From contig JAJFGR010000012.1 in NCBI GenBank assembly GCA_021776025.1, positions 1-64,000 of the forward strand: a DNA stretch of 64,000 nucleotides, given 5' to 3'. The DNA comes from Alphaproteobacteria bacterium. GTDB taxonomy: Bacteria > Pseudomonadota > Alphaproteobacteria > Micavibrionales > Micavibrionaceae. Made by a program: the position numbers and the translations under genes. Of this stretch, positions 17,675 to 26,650 are shown piece after piece. The first letter of the stretch is position 1, and each line of letters begins with the position of its first letter. The notes beneath the pieces were generated by a model, which worked only from the letters and a program-made list of their open reading frames with translations, was not told where the DNA came from and did no database searches.

Positions 17675-20530
17675 ATGCTTAAAGAAATTAGCGTCCGCGG
17701 GGCGCGTGAACATAATTTAAAAGATATCAATGCCGATATACCGCGCGATCAGCTCGTGGTCATTACGGGGCTGTCCGGCAGTGGGAAATCCTCCCTCGCC
17801 TTTGATACGATCTATGCGGAAGGACAGCGGCGCTATGTCGAGAGCCTATCGGCCTATGCGCGGCAATTCTTGGAGCTGATGCAAAAACCGGATGTGGATA
17901 GCATTGAAGGGCTATCGCCCGCCATTTCGATCGAGCAAAAAACTACGTCGCGCAATCCGCGCTCAACTGTGGGAACGGTGACGGAAATTTACGATTACAT
18001 GCGCTTGCTCTGGGCACGGGTTGGGGTGCCCTACTCCCCCGCTACGAGCAAGCCGATTGAAAGCCAGCAGGTTAGCGAGATTGTCGACCGGATCATGAAA
18101 ATGGGTGACGGGACGAAGCTTTATATTCTGGCGCCGATTGTGCGCGGGCGCAAAGGTGAATACCGCAAAGAGTTTAAAGACCTTCAAGCCAAAGGGTTTC
18201 AGCGCGTGAAAGTTGATGGTACGCTTTACGAGATCACCGAAACGCCGGAGCTGGATAAAAAGCTGAAACATGACATTGAGGTTGTCGTTGACCGGATTGT
18301 CATTCGCGATGATATGGGCAACCGTTTGGCGGATTCCGTTGAAATTGCTTTGCGTTTGGCCGATGGCTTGGTGATTGCCGAGAATGCTGAAGACGGTGCT
18401 CAAGAACTGTTCAGTGAGAAATATGCCTGCCCCGTATCGGGCTTTACCATCCCCGAGATTGAACCACGGCTGTTTTCTTTTAACTCGCCACATGGTGCCT
18501 GCCCGCGCTGTGACGGCCTTGGTAAGCGGATGTATATGGATGAAGCATTGGTTGTGCCCGTGCCGTCCAAATCTATTAAACAAGGCGCGGTTGAGCCGTG
18601 GTCAAAGGGGTTTGCTCCTTTTTATATGCAAGCCATGGAAGCTGTCGCCGCGCATTATGATTTCAGCGTCGATGCGCCGTGGGAAGAGCTGGAACGCGCG
18701 GATCAGGAAAAACTGCTTTACGGCTCCGGCAAGGATGTTATTCCGATCACCTACAACACAAAAACCGAAAGCACGTGGAAGAGTAACAAACAGTTTGAAG
18801 GGATTATTCCTTCGTTAGAGCGGCGATTGATTGAAACAGATTCCAATTCAGCGCGGGAAGAACTTTCTAAATATCAGGCGACCGCGCCGTGTGAAAATTG
18901 TGACGGTGCGCGCTTAAAGCCGGAAGCGTTGGCGGTGAAAATTGACGGCAAGCATATCAGTGAGATTGGGACGCTTGGCATTGAAGAGGCGGATGCTTGG
19001 TTCACGGCGGTGAATGAAACACTGACCAAGCAGCAGCAGCAAATTGCCGAAAAAATTCTCAAAGAGATTAATGAACGCCTGACATTTTTGATGAATGTGG
19101 GGCTGGATTACCTCAATTTATCGCGGGCTTCTGGAACGCTTTCGGGCGGTGAGAGCCAGCGTATTCGTTTGGCTTCGCAGATTGGTTCGGGGCTCACGGG
19201 CGTTTTGTATGTTCTGGATGAGCCCTCAATTGGGTTGCACCAGCGCGATAATCATCGCCTGCTGGAAACACTCACAAAGCTTCGTGATATGGGCAACACA
19301 GTGATTGTGGTGGAACATGATGAAGATGCGATCCGTAGCGCCGATTATCTGATTGATATGGGTCCGGGTGCAGGCGTTCATGGCGGCGAGATTGTGGCGC
19401 AAGGCACACCGGACACGGTGTTTAAGAGTAAGGACTCCATCACCGCCGATTACATGACAGGGCGCAAAGAGATTGCGGTCCCGGATGAAAGACGCAAGGG
19501 CAAGAAAGGTCAGTTTATTGAAGTTATTGGTGCCAGTGGGAATAATTTGCAGGATGTTTCAGCAAAAATTCCATTGGGAACATTTACATGCGTCACAGGC
19601 GTTTCCGGCTCGGGGAAATCGACCTTCACGATTGATACGCTTTATCGCGCGGCTTCGCGCACGTTGATGAAATCCAAAGAACAGCCGCTGGCCTATAAGG
19701 ACATCAAAGGCTTGGAATTTGTTGATAAGGTCATCGATATTGACCAATCGCCAATTGGCCGGACGCCGCGCTCCAACCCCGCCACCTATACCGGCGCGTT
19801 TACCCCCATTCGTGAATGGTATGCCGGATTGCCCGAAGCGAAAGCGCGGGGATATGGACCGGGACGTTTTAGCTTTAATGTTAAAGGTGGGCGCTGCGAG
19901 GCCTGTTCCGGAGATGGGGTGATCAAGATCGAGATGCATTTCCTCCCTGATGTTTATGTCGAATGCGAGACTTGCGTTGGGGCGCGCTATAACCGCGAAA
20001 CGCTGGAAATTAAGTATAAGGATAAATCGATCGCCGATGTGCTGGACATGACGGTGGAAGAAGCGGCGGATTTCTTTAAGGCCGTGCCGTCTATTCGCGA
20101 CAAGATGGAAACGCTGAAAGATGTTGGGCTGACCTATATTAAAGTCGGGCAGCAGGCGAACACTTTGAGCGGCGGGGAAGCGCAACGGGTGAAACTGTCG
20201 AAAGAGCTATCGAAACGCTCTACGGGGAAAACACTTTATATTCTTGATGAACCGACAACGGGGCTGCATTTCGAAGATGTCAGGAAGTTGCTGGAAGTGC
20301 TGCATTCTCTAGTCGAAAAGGGAAACACGGTGATCGTGATTGAACACAATCTGGACGTTATCAAAACGGCGGATCACATCATCGATATTGGCCCCGAAGG
20401 CGGCCATAAAGGCGGAAAGATCCTTGCCACTGGCACGCCTGAGGACATCTGTAAGGTGAAAAAGAGCTATACGGCAGAGTATTTAAAGCCGCTTTTAGCG
20501 CAAAAAAATGAGAAAATCGCTGCCGAATAA
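17675..20530 (+). CDS. uvrA: excinuclease ABC subunit A
   Basis: 951 residues, full length. It is the damage-recognition ATPase of nucleotide excision repair. There are two ABC modules: Walker [10 protein letters not shown] near residue 33 and GVSGSGKST near 645; signatures [12 protein letters not shown] and [11 protein letters not shown]; Walker [14 protein letters not shown] and [13 protein letters not shown]. Zinc sites are visible as CPVSG with CPRC, and CEAC with CETC. Divergent from ssb. A terminator-like hairpin follows. Confidence 0.97.
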   Translation: MLKEISVRGAREHNLKDINADIPRDQLVVITGLSGSGKSSLAFDTIYAEGQRRYVESLSAYARQFLELMQKPDVDSIEGLSPAISIEQKTTSRNPRSTVGTVTEIYDYMRLLWARVGVPYSPATSKPIESQQVSEIVDRIMKMGDGTKLYILAPIVRGRKGEYRKEFKDLQAKGFQRVKVDGTLYEITETPELDKKLKHDIEVVVDRIVIRDDMGNRLADSVEIALRLADGLVIAENAEDGAQELFSEKYACPVSGFTIPEIEPRLFSFNSPHGACPRCDGLGKRMYMDEALVVPVPSKSIKQGAVEPWSKGFAPFYMQAMEAVAAHYDFSVDAPWEELERADQEKLLYGSGKDVIPITYNTKTESTWKSNKQFEGIIPSLERRLIETDSNSAREELSKYQATAPCENCDGARLKPEALAVKIDGKHISEIGTLGIEEADAWFTAVNETLTKQQQQIAEKILKEINERLTFLMNVGLDYLNLSRASGTLSGGESQRIRLASQIGSGLTGVLYVLDEPSIGLHQRDNHRLLETLTKLRDMGNTVIVVEHDEDAIRSADYLIDMGPGAGVHGGEIVAQGTPDTVFKSKDSITADYMTGRKEIAVPDERRKGKKGQFIEVIGASGNNLQDVSAKIPLGTFTCVTGVSGSGKSTFTIDTLYRAASRTLMKSKEQPLAYKDIKGLEFVDKVIDIDQSPIGRTPRSNPATYTGAFTPIREWYAGLPEAKARGYGPGRFSFNVKGGRCEACSGDGVIKIEMHFLPDVYVECETCVGARYNRETLEIKYKDKSIADVLDMTVEEAADFFKAVPSIRDKMETLKDVGLTYIKVGQQANTLSGGEAQRVKLSKELSKRSTGKTLYILDEPTTGLHFEDVRKLLEVLHSLVEKGNTVIVIEHNLDVIKTADHIIDIGPEGGHKGGKILATGTPEDICKVKKSYTAEYLKPLLAQKNEKIAAE

Positions 20531-20542
20531 CCATATAAAATC

Positions 20543-20577
20543 AACCACTTAACTTCTTTTGTTGAGTTTTTGTTAAT
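20543..20577 (+). terminator. Rho-independent terminator after uvrA
   Basis: ACTTAAC (20547-20553), a 7-base T-rich loop, GTTGAGT (20561-20567), then a T-rich run. The stem has one G-U pair. Moderate strength only. Confidence 0.5.
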
Positions 20578-20629
20578 TTTTTGTTAATATTCATAATAAT
20601 TTAAAAACGGATAGTAATGGAGAACTTAT

Positions 20630-21397
20630 ATGTTAATGAGCATTCTCAAAGCCCCATTTAAACTTATAGGTGGGCTCAGCAAAGTAAGTGGCGGAATCGG
20701 TAAAGTCGCTACTTTAGGAAGCTTACTCTTAGGACCGTTTTTTCTCGCCTCGGCAGGAAACGCAGCAGCAGCAGCAAAAGGTATAGTGGTGCCAACGGCC
20801 TTTTCCACGACAAATGGAGGCGGGCTGGGAGCATTTTATAGCACCCTTTTCGCGAACCCCCTGACAGGTGAAACGGGAATTAAGGCCGGCGCTGTAAACA
20901 TGGGAAATGGTTTTATTCACGCTTGCAAAAGCGGCTTCAAGATCGGTAAAGCCGGCTTTGATGCAAGCAGAAATGATGAAAGCGTTATGACTGCACTCGT
21001 TGACACATGGAATGCTAATGCTGACGGCAGCGCGCGAGAAATCCTTCCCCAGACAGTCTATATGGCCCCAGAAATCGAAGTACTTCCGCCGTGTGACGCG
21101 AGAACGCAGGTTGCTGAACTCGTCGACACTGAAGATGTTGCAACAGAGGTTGCAGCAACCGCTGTGGAAAACGTTGGCACTGAAGTGGCTTCAGCGGCAA
21201 TTCAAGAAGTGGCTACGGGTGGTTTCACCAGAGTCCTAACTCAGACGGCTGATGCCGCATTTTTTCCTGGAGCTGTCCTCACAGCAAAAGCAGTTAAAAT
21301 AATCGGCTTCCCTATCGCAAAACAGCTAATAGGAATAGATGCTCCAGCAGCAAACGATGAAAACTTCACTAATACACTGGAACTTGTCGCCGCCTAA
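20630..21397 (+). CDS. hypothetical Ala-rich protein
   Basis: 255 residues. GGAG precedes the start; a second in-frame ATG two codons on is also possible. The N-terminus is amphipathic and then hydrophobic (KVATLGSLLLGPFFLASAGN followed by an AAAAA run), which could be a weak signal or a membrane anchor. The middle has Gly/Asn-rich turns. Residues 150-200 are rich in Glu, Val and Ala with repeating TEVA-like motifs. Two Cys in the whole chain. I recognise no family. It is monocistronic between uvrA and a tRNA-like repeat. Confidence 0.6.
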   Translation: MLMSILKAPFKLIGGLSKVSGGIGKVATLGSLLLGPFFLASAGNAAAAAKGIVVPTAFSTTNGGGLGAFYSTLFANPLTGETGIKAGAVNMGNGFIHACKSGFKIGKAGFDASRNDESVMTALVDTWNANADGSAREILPQTVYMAPEIEVLPPCDARTQVAELVDTEDVATEVAATAVENVGTEVASAAIQEVATGGFTRVLTQTADAAFFPGAVLTAKAVKIIGFPIAKQLIGIDAPAANDENFTNTLELVAA

Positions 21398-21418
21398 AAT
21401 CCCTACATCGATCTAAAA

Positions 21419-21480
21419 TGGTACCTCGGGGAGACTTGAACTCCCACCCTTGAAATTAAAAGTGTGTTATTTTTCAAGAG
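21419..21480 (-). repeat. tRNA-Leu 3'-half repeat, copy R1 (internally deleted)
   Basis: On the minus strand this ends in GGGAG-TTCAAGT-CTCCC (an intact T arm), an acceptor-like strand and CCA. Where the other copies have variable arm and anticodon sequence, R1 jumps straight to the flank (attaaaagtgtgt). It is the only copy outside the 44-61 kb region. Confidence 0.65.
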
Positions 21481-21541
21481 GTTTGCGACACATCACCCCC
21501 ATTCCGTATTCTGCACCCTAAAACTTATCGCGAGAAAAAAA

Positions 21542-22309
21542 CTATAATCCCCACCAACGAAGAAGTAAGCGAACAGCGACATAAAGAATGAGAATTGCCG
21601 TCATGCGGTGTAAAATTTTTGGATTTAACCGGACAGCACCCACATAAGAGCCTATTTGTCCACCAATCAGGACGGCAGGGAAAAGCATCCAATAACTTGA
21701 AATATTGCTTAATATCTCTGCATTGCCGAGTTTCATGGCTTGTCCGGCCAATCCGGCAATCGAATTCACAAAAATAAAAATACTGCAGGTTCCAGCTATA
21801 GCTTTCGCATTACCCCAGCGTAAAAGATGTAAGACAGGCGCTAGAAAAATCCCGCCACCAATGCCGACCAGACCAGCTAACAACCCCAGCCCTGTTCCTA
21901 TGAAAGGTGGCAAAAAGCGGTATTGATTGATGAAAGATTGCTCTTGGTGTTGCTTGTTTTTATTAGGCCAGAGCATGTACGCACCTGCTGCTAACAAAGA
22001 AAATCCGAGCAATCCGATAAACAGCGTTTCAGAAACGCTCAATATGCCGCCCAATAACGCAGCGGGGACAGATGTAATAACCCATGGTGCAATGCGCCTG
22101 ATATCAAGATGGCCAGCACGGAAAAATCTGTATGTGCCGCCGCTGACGACAATCAAATTACAAAGCAAGGCAATGGAGGGTAAAATGCGATAGTCGGTTT
22201 CAGCCAGAACCAGCAGTGCATTATAGGTCGAGCCGCCACCAAATCCCACGGCGGCATATAAAAGCGCCGTCATGAAGAATGAAAGCAGCAGAAGTATCAT
22301 GCGTAACAC
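21542..22309 (-). CDS. TauE/SafE-family anion exporter
   Basis: 255 residues with about eight membrane helices. Diagnostic features are the repeated glycine-rich blocks AAVGFGGGSTYNALL and LAGLVGIGGGIFLAP, one in each half. Family members export sulphite, sulphonates or related anions. It is the last gene of the moa operon and overlaps its upstream neighbour by 13 bp. A role with sulphur or molybdate chemistry is possible but not shown. Confidence 0.85.
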   Translation of the reverse strand: MLRMILLLLSFFMTALLYAAVGFGGGSTYNALLVLAETDYRILPSIALLCNLIVVSGGTYRFFRAGHLDIRRIAPWVITSVPAALLGGILSVSETLFIGLLGFSLLAAGAYMLWPNKNKQHQEQSFINQYRFLPPFIGTGLGLLAGLVGIGGGIFLAPVLHLLRWGNAKAIAGTCSIFIFVNSIAGLAGQAMKLGNAEILSNISSYWMLFPAVLIGGQIGSYVGAVRLNPKILHRMTAILILYVAVRLLLRWWGL

Positions 22310-22623
22310 GCCTCCGGCATATCAACCTGAAGCGTCACTGAGATATCTCCCGCTTTCTGTCTTATACCCTCACGACTAGGGCTCATATCCGAAAGGGCCT
22401 GCACCTGGGACGGGGAGATAAGCAGGTTTAAATAGGCCTCGTTATCGTCCAGAACCAACTTTGGCTCCATATTCTCACCGCGTCCCGCCGGGTTGATTGT
22501 TGCTACAAGAATTTTGTCCAGTAGTTCGACTTTTACATGAACGGAATGCCCGTCCAAAAGCGCGTTCAATTCCTCTTCGGTGATTTTAAACCGCAAGCTT
22601 TGCCCTTCAATCCTGACATTCAT
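22297..22623 (-). CDS. DUF7009-like small protein
   Basis: 108 residues from the ATG at 22623, which overlaps the mobA stop as ATGA; a longer frame from 22644 is less likely because it runs inside mobA. The opening MNVRIEGQSLRFKITEEEL fits the RIxGxSLRxxIT pattern of DUF7009 proteins. Soluble, no Cys until the end. Its place between mobA and tauE in a tightly packed operon suggests a link with molybdenum cofactor use, but no activity is known to me. Confidence 0.65.
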   Translation of the reverse strand: MNVRIEGQSLRFKITEEELNALLDGHSVHVKVELLDKILVATINPAGRGENMEPKLVLDDNEAYLNLLISPSQVQALSDMSPSREGIRQKAGDISVTLQVDMPEACYA

Positions 22624-23135
22624 GCGTGCAAAACCTTCTTCCACTCTTCCGGCGTATTTACATTAAGCATGCAAACTTCAAACGCTTGAGGTAAAAAAAT
22701 TGACGCAGCATTACGTTTCTTAAGCAAGTCACGCACGGAGGAAGCCTTTACACCCAAGTGAGACGGCTTTACAAAAGCTGGAAGCGGATGATCTTTAAAA
22801 AAAGCACTGTTGGGCAACAACAGAAGAATACTTAAAATTTCTGGCGTTAAAAACGGCATATCAACCGGAACAAAAAGCACGCCATCATACATTTTTAAAG
22901 ACATGAGCACATCACACATAGCGCGAGCTGGCCCTTCATGCGGCGCGCTATCTGGAACACAATTATAACCTTCAAAATCACCGCTAACATAAACATCATT
23001 CACACCCGTTTGTTTCAAAAGTGTGACCATATGTTCCAAAAGCGGCTTATCATTATAATCAAGCATCGCCTTGTCTTGTCCCATGCGTGAGGACCGCCCT
23101 CCTGCCAAAACCACACCTGCGATATTTTTATCCAT
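22620..23135 (-). CDS. mobA: molybdenum cofactor guanylyltransferase
   Basis: 171 residues. It attaches GMP to molybdenum cofactor to form the bis-MGD form used by nitrate reductase NarG. The nucleotide-binding signature is VVLAGGRSSRMGQDKAML at residues 8-25, and FVPVDMPFLTPE gives the metal-binding Asp. It is slightly short (usual 190-210). It overlaps moaE by 8 bp. Its presence here fits the bis-MGD enzyme encoded 9 kb away. Confidence 0.9.
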   Translation of the reverse strand: MDKNIAGVVLAGGRSSRMGQDKAMLDYNDKPLLEHMVTLLKQTGVNDVYVSGDFEGYNCVPDSAPHEGPARAMCDVLMSLKMYDGVLFVPVDMPFLTPEILSILLLLPNSAFFKDHPLPAFVKPSHLGVKASSVRDLLKKRNAASIFLPQAFEVCMLNVNTPEEWKKVLHA

Positions 23136-23577
23136 GTGTGCCTACTTTTAAAGAGTGGCCGGGCAACCATTCGGATGGGCCGTGCTCGTAATGCTCCTGT
23201 TTCCAGACTGGCGCACGCTTTTTGAGCTCTTCAATGAGATAGCGACACGCATCAAAACTCTCCGCACGATGCGCAGAGCTGACGGCGATGATTAGGCTGA
23301 TCCCACCTATATCAAGCTGTCCTTTATAATGGGAAATATAGATTTTAATTCCACCCCAGCGCTGCCGCGCCTCTTGGCAAATCTCTGCTAACACGCCTTC
23401 CGCCAGAGCTTCATGCACGTCATAGGCAATGCCCTGCACATCTTGGCCTTCATGATGATTACGCACCGCTCCGATAAACACATCCACCGCGCCATGCGCC
23501 GGGTCGGTAACAAAATCATAGGCATCCTGAATATTGAGAGTTTCAGTTGAAATGCTGACATGTGTGGCTGCGCTCAT
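23128..23577 (-). CDS. moaE: molybdopterin synthase catalytic subunit
   Basis: 149 residues. Together with thiocarboxylated MoaD it puts two sulphurs into cyclic pyranopterin monophosphate. Seen: GAVDVFIGAVRNHHEGQDV, SSAHRAESFDACRYLIEELK and APVWKQEHY, which carries the active-site Lys. The gene begins 3 bp after moaD. Confidence 0.94.
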   Translation of the reverse strand: MSAATHVSISTETLNIQDAYDFVTDPAHGAVDVFIGAVRNHHEGQDVQGIAYDVHEALAEGVLAEICQEARQRWGGIKIYISHYKGQLDIGGISLIIAVSSAHRAESFDACRYLIEELKKRAPVWKQEHYEHGPSEWLPGHSLKVGTHG

Positions 23578-23580
23578 TTT

Positions 23581-23826
23581 TCATCCCCCACAAACTGGTG
23601 GTAAAATGGATAGCTCGGCATCATGCTCAATCACTTCACCATCACGTAAAATGCTATTGTCATTTGCTAGTACAGAATCAGAAACTAGACCATAGCCATC
23701 CAGTTTTTTCTGAAGCTCTATTTTTACCGCGGCAATTGTACTGCCTGCGGGCACGGGAAAATCTAAGCTTTCGCCGAACCGCCTAAATGCACCAAAGAAT
23801 TTCACATGAATTGTAATCTCGCTCAT
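23581..23826 (-). CDS. moaD: molybdopterin synthase sulphur carrier subunit
   Basis: 81 residues with a ubiquitin-like fold and the essential C-terminal Gly-Gly (LPPVCGG), which is thiocarboxylated for sulphur transfer to MoaE. 3-bp gaps to both neighbours indicate one transcript. Confidence 0.94.
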   Translation of the reverse strand: MSEITIHVKFFGAFRRFGESLDFPVPAGSTIAAVKIELQKKLDGYGLVSDSVLANDNSILRDGEVIEHDAELSILPPVCGG

Positions 23827-23829
23827 GAC

Positions 23830-24861
23830 TTAAAACCCTTGTTTAGCAATCTTATTCAAAGCATCGCCCAGAAACGGCTCGAGAATATCCCAGCATTCTT
23901 TGACCGCTTTAGGAGAACCGGGAAAAGCGATAACCAAAGTCGAGCCCACCATTCCCGCGCTCATCCGTGACAGCCAAGCCGTATCAGTAAAATGCAGGCT
24001 TTCAATGCGCAACACATCGCCGAGCCCATCCAGCATCCGGTCGCTTATCTTCTCCAACACATCGGGCGTGACATCGCGCGGGCCCGGGCCAGTGCCGCCA
24101 GAGGCGATCAACAAATCAGGTTTATGAGTTTTGCAGATATTTTTAATGTTTTGAGCAATCGTTCCCGCATCATCGGGGATGATTTTCTGTTCAACAAGCT
24201 CCGCGCCAGCTCCCTCAAGAATATCTTTCAAAACAGGGCCGGACTCATCCTCATATTCGCCCTTGGCTGCGCGGTCACTCATCACCAAAATGGCAGCAGA
24301 CTTACCTTTCAGGCTTTCAGTATTAGGAAGCTGCGCGGCGAGCCAGTCAGGAATACCGTTCGGATTTGTGTAAACACCGCTTTTTCCGCCCGTTTTCACA
24401 AGCAACCTTACCGCGCCAATCTCCAGATCCGGATCAACGCCTTTGGTGAGGTCCCAGATCGTGAGCAGCGCATTATTCGCCCCGGCCAGCGCCTCCATCT
24501 CCACACCTGTTTTGGCAAATGCGGCGACCTGACAATACACGCTGACGCTGTTGGTTTGATCATCTAAAGCGCAGTGAATAGTAACTTGATCCAACGGCAA
24601 TGTATGACACATCGGAATCATCTCCGGTGTTTTCTTTGCGCCCGTAATTCCGGCCGCCTCGGCCAGAGCCAGCACATCACCCTTTGGCAGCGTTCCGTTT
24701 TTGACGCGCTCAAAGGCTTCCTCGCCCATAGAGATTGAACCAACCGCCACAGCCCGCCTGCGTGTTGGGCGCTTCCGCCCGACATCAATCATTTTAAAAT
24801 GTGGTTCATTGGCGGTTGGAAATTCAATTGTATTGCTTGGCATGTTATCCGGTTTTGCCAT
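23830..24861 (-). CDS. moaCB: bifunctional MoaC-MoaB/MogA fusion
   Basis: 343 residues, two enzymes in one chain. Residues 1-160 are MoaC, the cyclic pyranopterin monophosphate synthase (KKTPEMIPMCHTLPL; KTGVEMEALAGAN; DLTKGVD). Residues 185-343 are MoaB/MogA, the molybdopterin adenylyltransferase (VMSDRAAKGEYEDESGP; LLIASGGTGPGPRDVTPD; FPGSPKAVKECW). The fusion is known in several alphaproteobacteria. Joining steps 2 and 4 of the pathway leaves MoaD and MoaE, encoded just downstream, to do step 3. Confidence 0.93.
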   Translation of the reverse strand: MAKPDNMPSNTIEFPTANEPHFKMIDVGRKRPTRRRAVAVGSISMGEEAFERVKNGTLPKGDVLALAEAAGITGAKKTPEMIPMCHTLPLDQVTIHCALDDQTNSVSVYCQVAAFAKTGVEMEALAGANNALLTIWDLTKGVDPDLEIGAVRLLVKTGGKSGVYTNPNGIPDWLAAQLPNTESLKGKSAAILVMSDRAAKGEYEDESGPVLKDILEGAGAELVEQKIIPDDAGTIAQNIKNICKTHKPDLLIASGGTGPGPRDVTPDVLEKISDRMLDGLGDVLRIESLHFTDTAWLSRMSAGMVGSTLVIAFPGSPKAVKECWDILEPFLGDALNKIAKQGF

Positions 24862-24864
24862 GTC

Positions 24865-25857
24865 TTATCCTCCTATGGATGCTAAATGTTCGCGCACGCC
24901 GCTATTCCCCTCATGCAGGAAATGGGCGGAGCGTTTGAAATTCATAAGGCTCATAATCTTTTCCTGTAGCCCTTCAATCTGGTCATCACTTTGCAGATAT
25001 TCGCGCAAAGAGTACCCGCCCTCACCGAACAAACATAAATGCAATGCCCCCTTCGCAGAGACGCGCAGGCGGTTACAGCTTTTGCAAAAGTCTTTGGAGT
25101 AAGGCGCAATCAGGCCAATCGTGCCCGCACTATCAGGATGTTCAAACTCTTGCGCTGGGCCTGCACCTTCTGCCCGAGGACGGACGCGCCAACCGCGCTC
25201 GAGTAATTTTTCAGTAACAGCCGTGCCGGGCAGATGATGCGTCTCAAAATACGCTGTATTATCACGGGTACGCATCAACTCGATAAAGCGGAGTGATACA
25301 GGCTTATCTTCGACAAAATCAATGAAGCGATCTAGTTCGGTGTCATTTAAGCCTTTGAGCAAAACTGTGTTGAGCTTCACGCTTTCAAACCCGGCCTCAA
25401 AGCTAGACTGCACACCGTCCAGCACTTCATGCAGCCGGTCATGGCCGGTGATGTTTTTGAACTGATCAGGCTGCAGAGAATCCACGCTGATATTAATCGC
25501 CCGCAATCCCGCATCATAATACTCTTTCGCCCGCTCCGGCAGCTTATAGCCATTCGTGGTAAAGGCCAGCTTGCGTACGCCTGACACACCATTTACCGCA
25601 GCGGCAATATCGATAAAACCTTTGCGGATTGTTGGCTCCCCGCCTGTTAAACGGATCTTCCATGTACCGAGCCCAGCAAACCCGCGCACAAGGCGCACTA
25701 TTTCGTCCTTCGTCATAAATGCATTACAACCGGTTTTCTTGTATCCGTCAGGCAGGCAGTAGGAACAGCTAAAATTACAGACATCCGTGACAGATAGTCT
25801 AAGGTAAGGAAATGTACGGCCAAAGCCGTCTGCTATCGCAGTTTTGTTGTTCACCAT
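24865..25857 (-). CDS. moaA: GTP 3',8-cyclase (radical SAM)
   Basis: 330 residues. It performs the first step of molybdenum cofactor synthesis. The radical SAM cluster is CNFSCSYC near residue 27; the C-terminal 4Fe-4S cluster that binds GTP is CKSCNRLRVSAKGALHLC; the chain ends in the conserved Gly-Gly (ASIGG). GGAG lies only 3 bases before the ATG, so the GTG at codon 2 may be the real start. First gene of the operon; an FNR-type box lies 137 bp upstream. Confidence 0.95.
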   Translation of the reverse strand: MVNNKTAIADGFGRTFPYLRLSVTDVCNFSCSYCLPDGYKKTGCNAFMTKDEIVRLVRGFAGLGTWKIRLTGGEPTIRKGFIDIAAAVNGVSGVRKLAFTTNGYKLPERAKEYYDAGLRAINISVDSLQPDQFKNITGHDRLHEVLDGVQSSFEAGFESVKLNTVLLKGLNDTELDRFIDFVEDKPVSLRFIELMRTRDNTAYFETHHLPGTAVTEKLLERGWRVRPRAEGAGPAQEFEHPDSAGTIGLIAPYSKDFCKSCNRLRVSAKGALHLCLFGEGGYSLREYLQSDDQIEGLQEKIMSLMNFKRSAHFLHEGNSGVREHLASIGG

Positions 25858-25960
25858 TTACTCCTTCGCAAACACGGCAGGCTATGGCGTTTCCGCACAC
25901 AACCCCGGCCCGAAAGCCATACCCAAAAGGACTTAGGCCACAAGGACTCGGAGATTTCAG
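25858..25960 (-). promoter_or_regulatory. long GC-rich moaA leader, possibly structured
   Basis: If the FNR box at 25994-26007 activates from -41.5, transcription would start near 25959, giving a leader of about 100 nt. It contains the inverted repeat TATGGC/GCCATA (25883-25888 and 25916-25921) and a GCG-GAAA-CGC tetraloop hairpin. It could be a regulatory RNA (some moaA leaders are molybdenum-cofactor riboswitches), but I do not see the full consensus. Confidence 0.3.
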
Positions 25961-25993
25961 ATTGCATCTTATGCCCTTTAAATCACCAGGCCC

Positions 25994-26007
25994 TTGATCC
26001 AAATCAA
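25994..26007. promoter_or_regulatory. FNR/DNR-type box upstream of moaA
   Basis: TTGATCCAAATCAA, a perfect TTGAT-N4-ATCAA dyad. It lies 137 bp before moaA and about 155 bp before the divergent hexapeptide-repeat gene. It matches the boxes before narK and moeA. Confidence 0.75.
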
Positions 26008-26160
26008 TACCGTTACAAAAAACGCAGTTATCCCTGAACATTGCCAAAATAGACGTGCCGTTTTTTGCATGTGCATCCCTTTTCTGGTAGGGTGGGATTC
26101 CATTTAAATGGCTTTGTCAATTAGCAGGGTGTGCCGCTCAATTATACAAGGAGGCTCACC

Positions 26161-26649
26161 ATGCAAGCAGCACAGACAACACATTCAACCTACGATTTTC
26201 AAGATGGAAACGGCCGCGTTCCGGCACAGCCCCATGTTAATGGCGGCGGCTGGGTTGCCGACACCGCTCAAGTTGAAGACACCGTCTATGTTGGGCCAAA
26301 GGCCCGTGTTTTTGGGCATGCTCATATAAGAGATAATGCCCTCATAACGGAAGACGCTGAAGTTTCAGGCTATGCTACCGTGAAAGACCTAGCCTGTGTT
26401 AAAGGTAAAGCAGTCATCAGGGGCTCATGCACTGTGATGGGCCATGCCGAAATAGCAGGGAATGTCTTTATCGCGAGCCATATTAAAATCGGAGGCTACG
26501 CAGTGCTCAATAAAAACCAGCGCGACTTCAATACCGAGGGCTGCATGCAATGCCCCGCACTTCTTAATGAAAATTACGGCAGCACGCACAGCAACCCGTG
26601 CCTCTATTGCCTGAAAAAAGCAAACGAACATAAAAGAAATAGCGAGTAA
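26161..26649 (+). CDS. left-handed beta-helix (hexapeptide-type) protein with Cys pairs
   Basis: 162 residues from the ATG at 26161, chosen because GGAGG lies 7 bases upstream; an ATG 10 codons earlier has none. Residues 40-115 show short-period repeats of small hydrophobic residues (VADTAQVEDTVYVGPKARVF; AVIRGSCTVMG; AEIAGNVFIA) as in left-handed beta-helix acyltransferases and polymer-forming bactofilin-like proteins. The end has two Cys pairs (CMQC and CLYC), a possible metal or Fe-S site. It is divergent from moaA and ends 1 bp before the nnrS stop. No activity assigned. Confidence 0.7.
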   Translation: MQAAQTTHSTYDFQDGNGRVPAQPHVNGGGWVADTAQVEDTVYVGPKARVFGHAHIRDNALITEDAEVSGYATVKDLACVKGKAVIRGSCTVMGHAEIAGNVFIASHIKIGGYAVLNKNQRDFNTEGCMQCPALLNENYGSTHSNPCLYCLKKANEHKRNSE

Positions 26650-26650
26650 T

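Noticed and set aside
25799-26047. 82-residue Cys-rich frame upstream of moaA (minus)
   Set aside because: It contains the perfect FNR box and overlaps the moaA start by 58 bp; it has no ribosome site. Better explained as the moaA promoter and leader.
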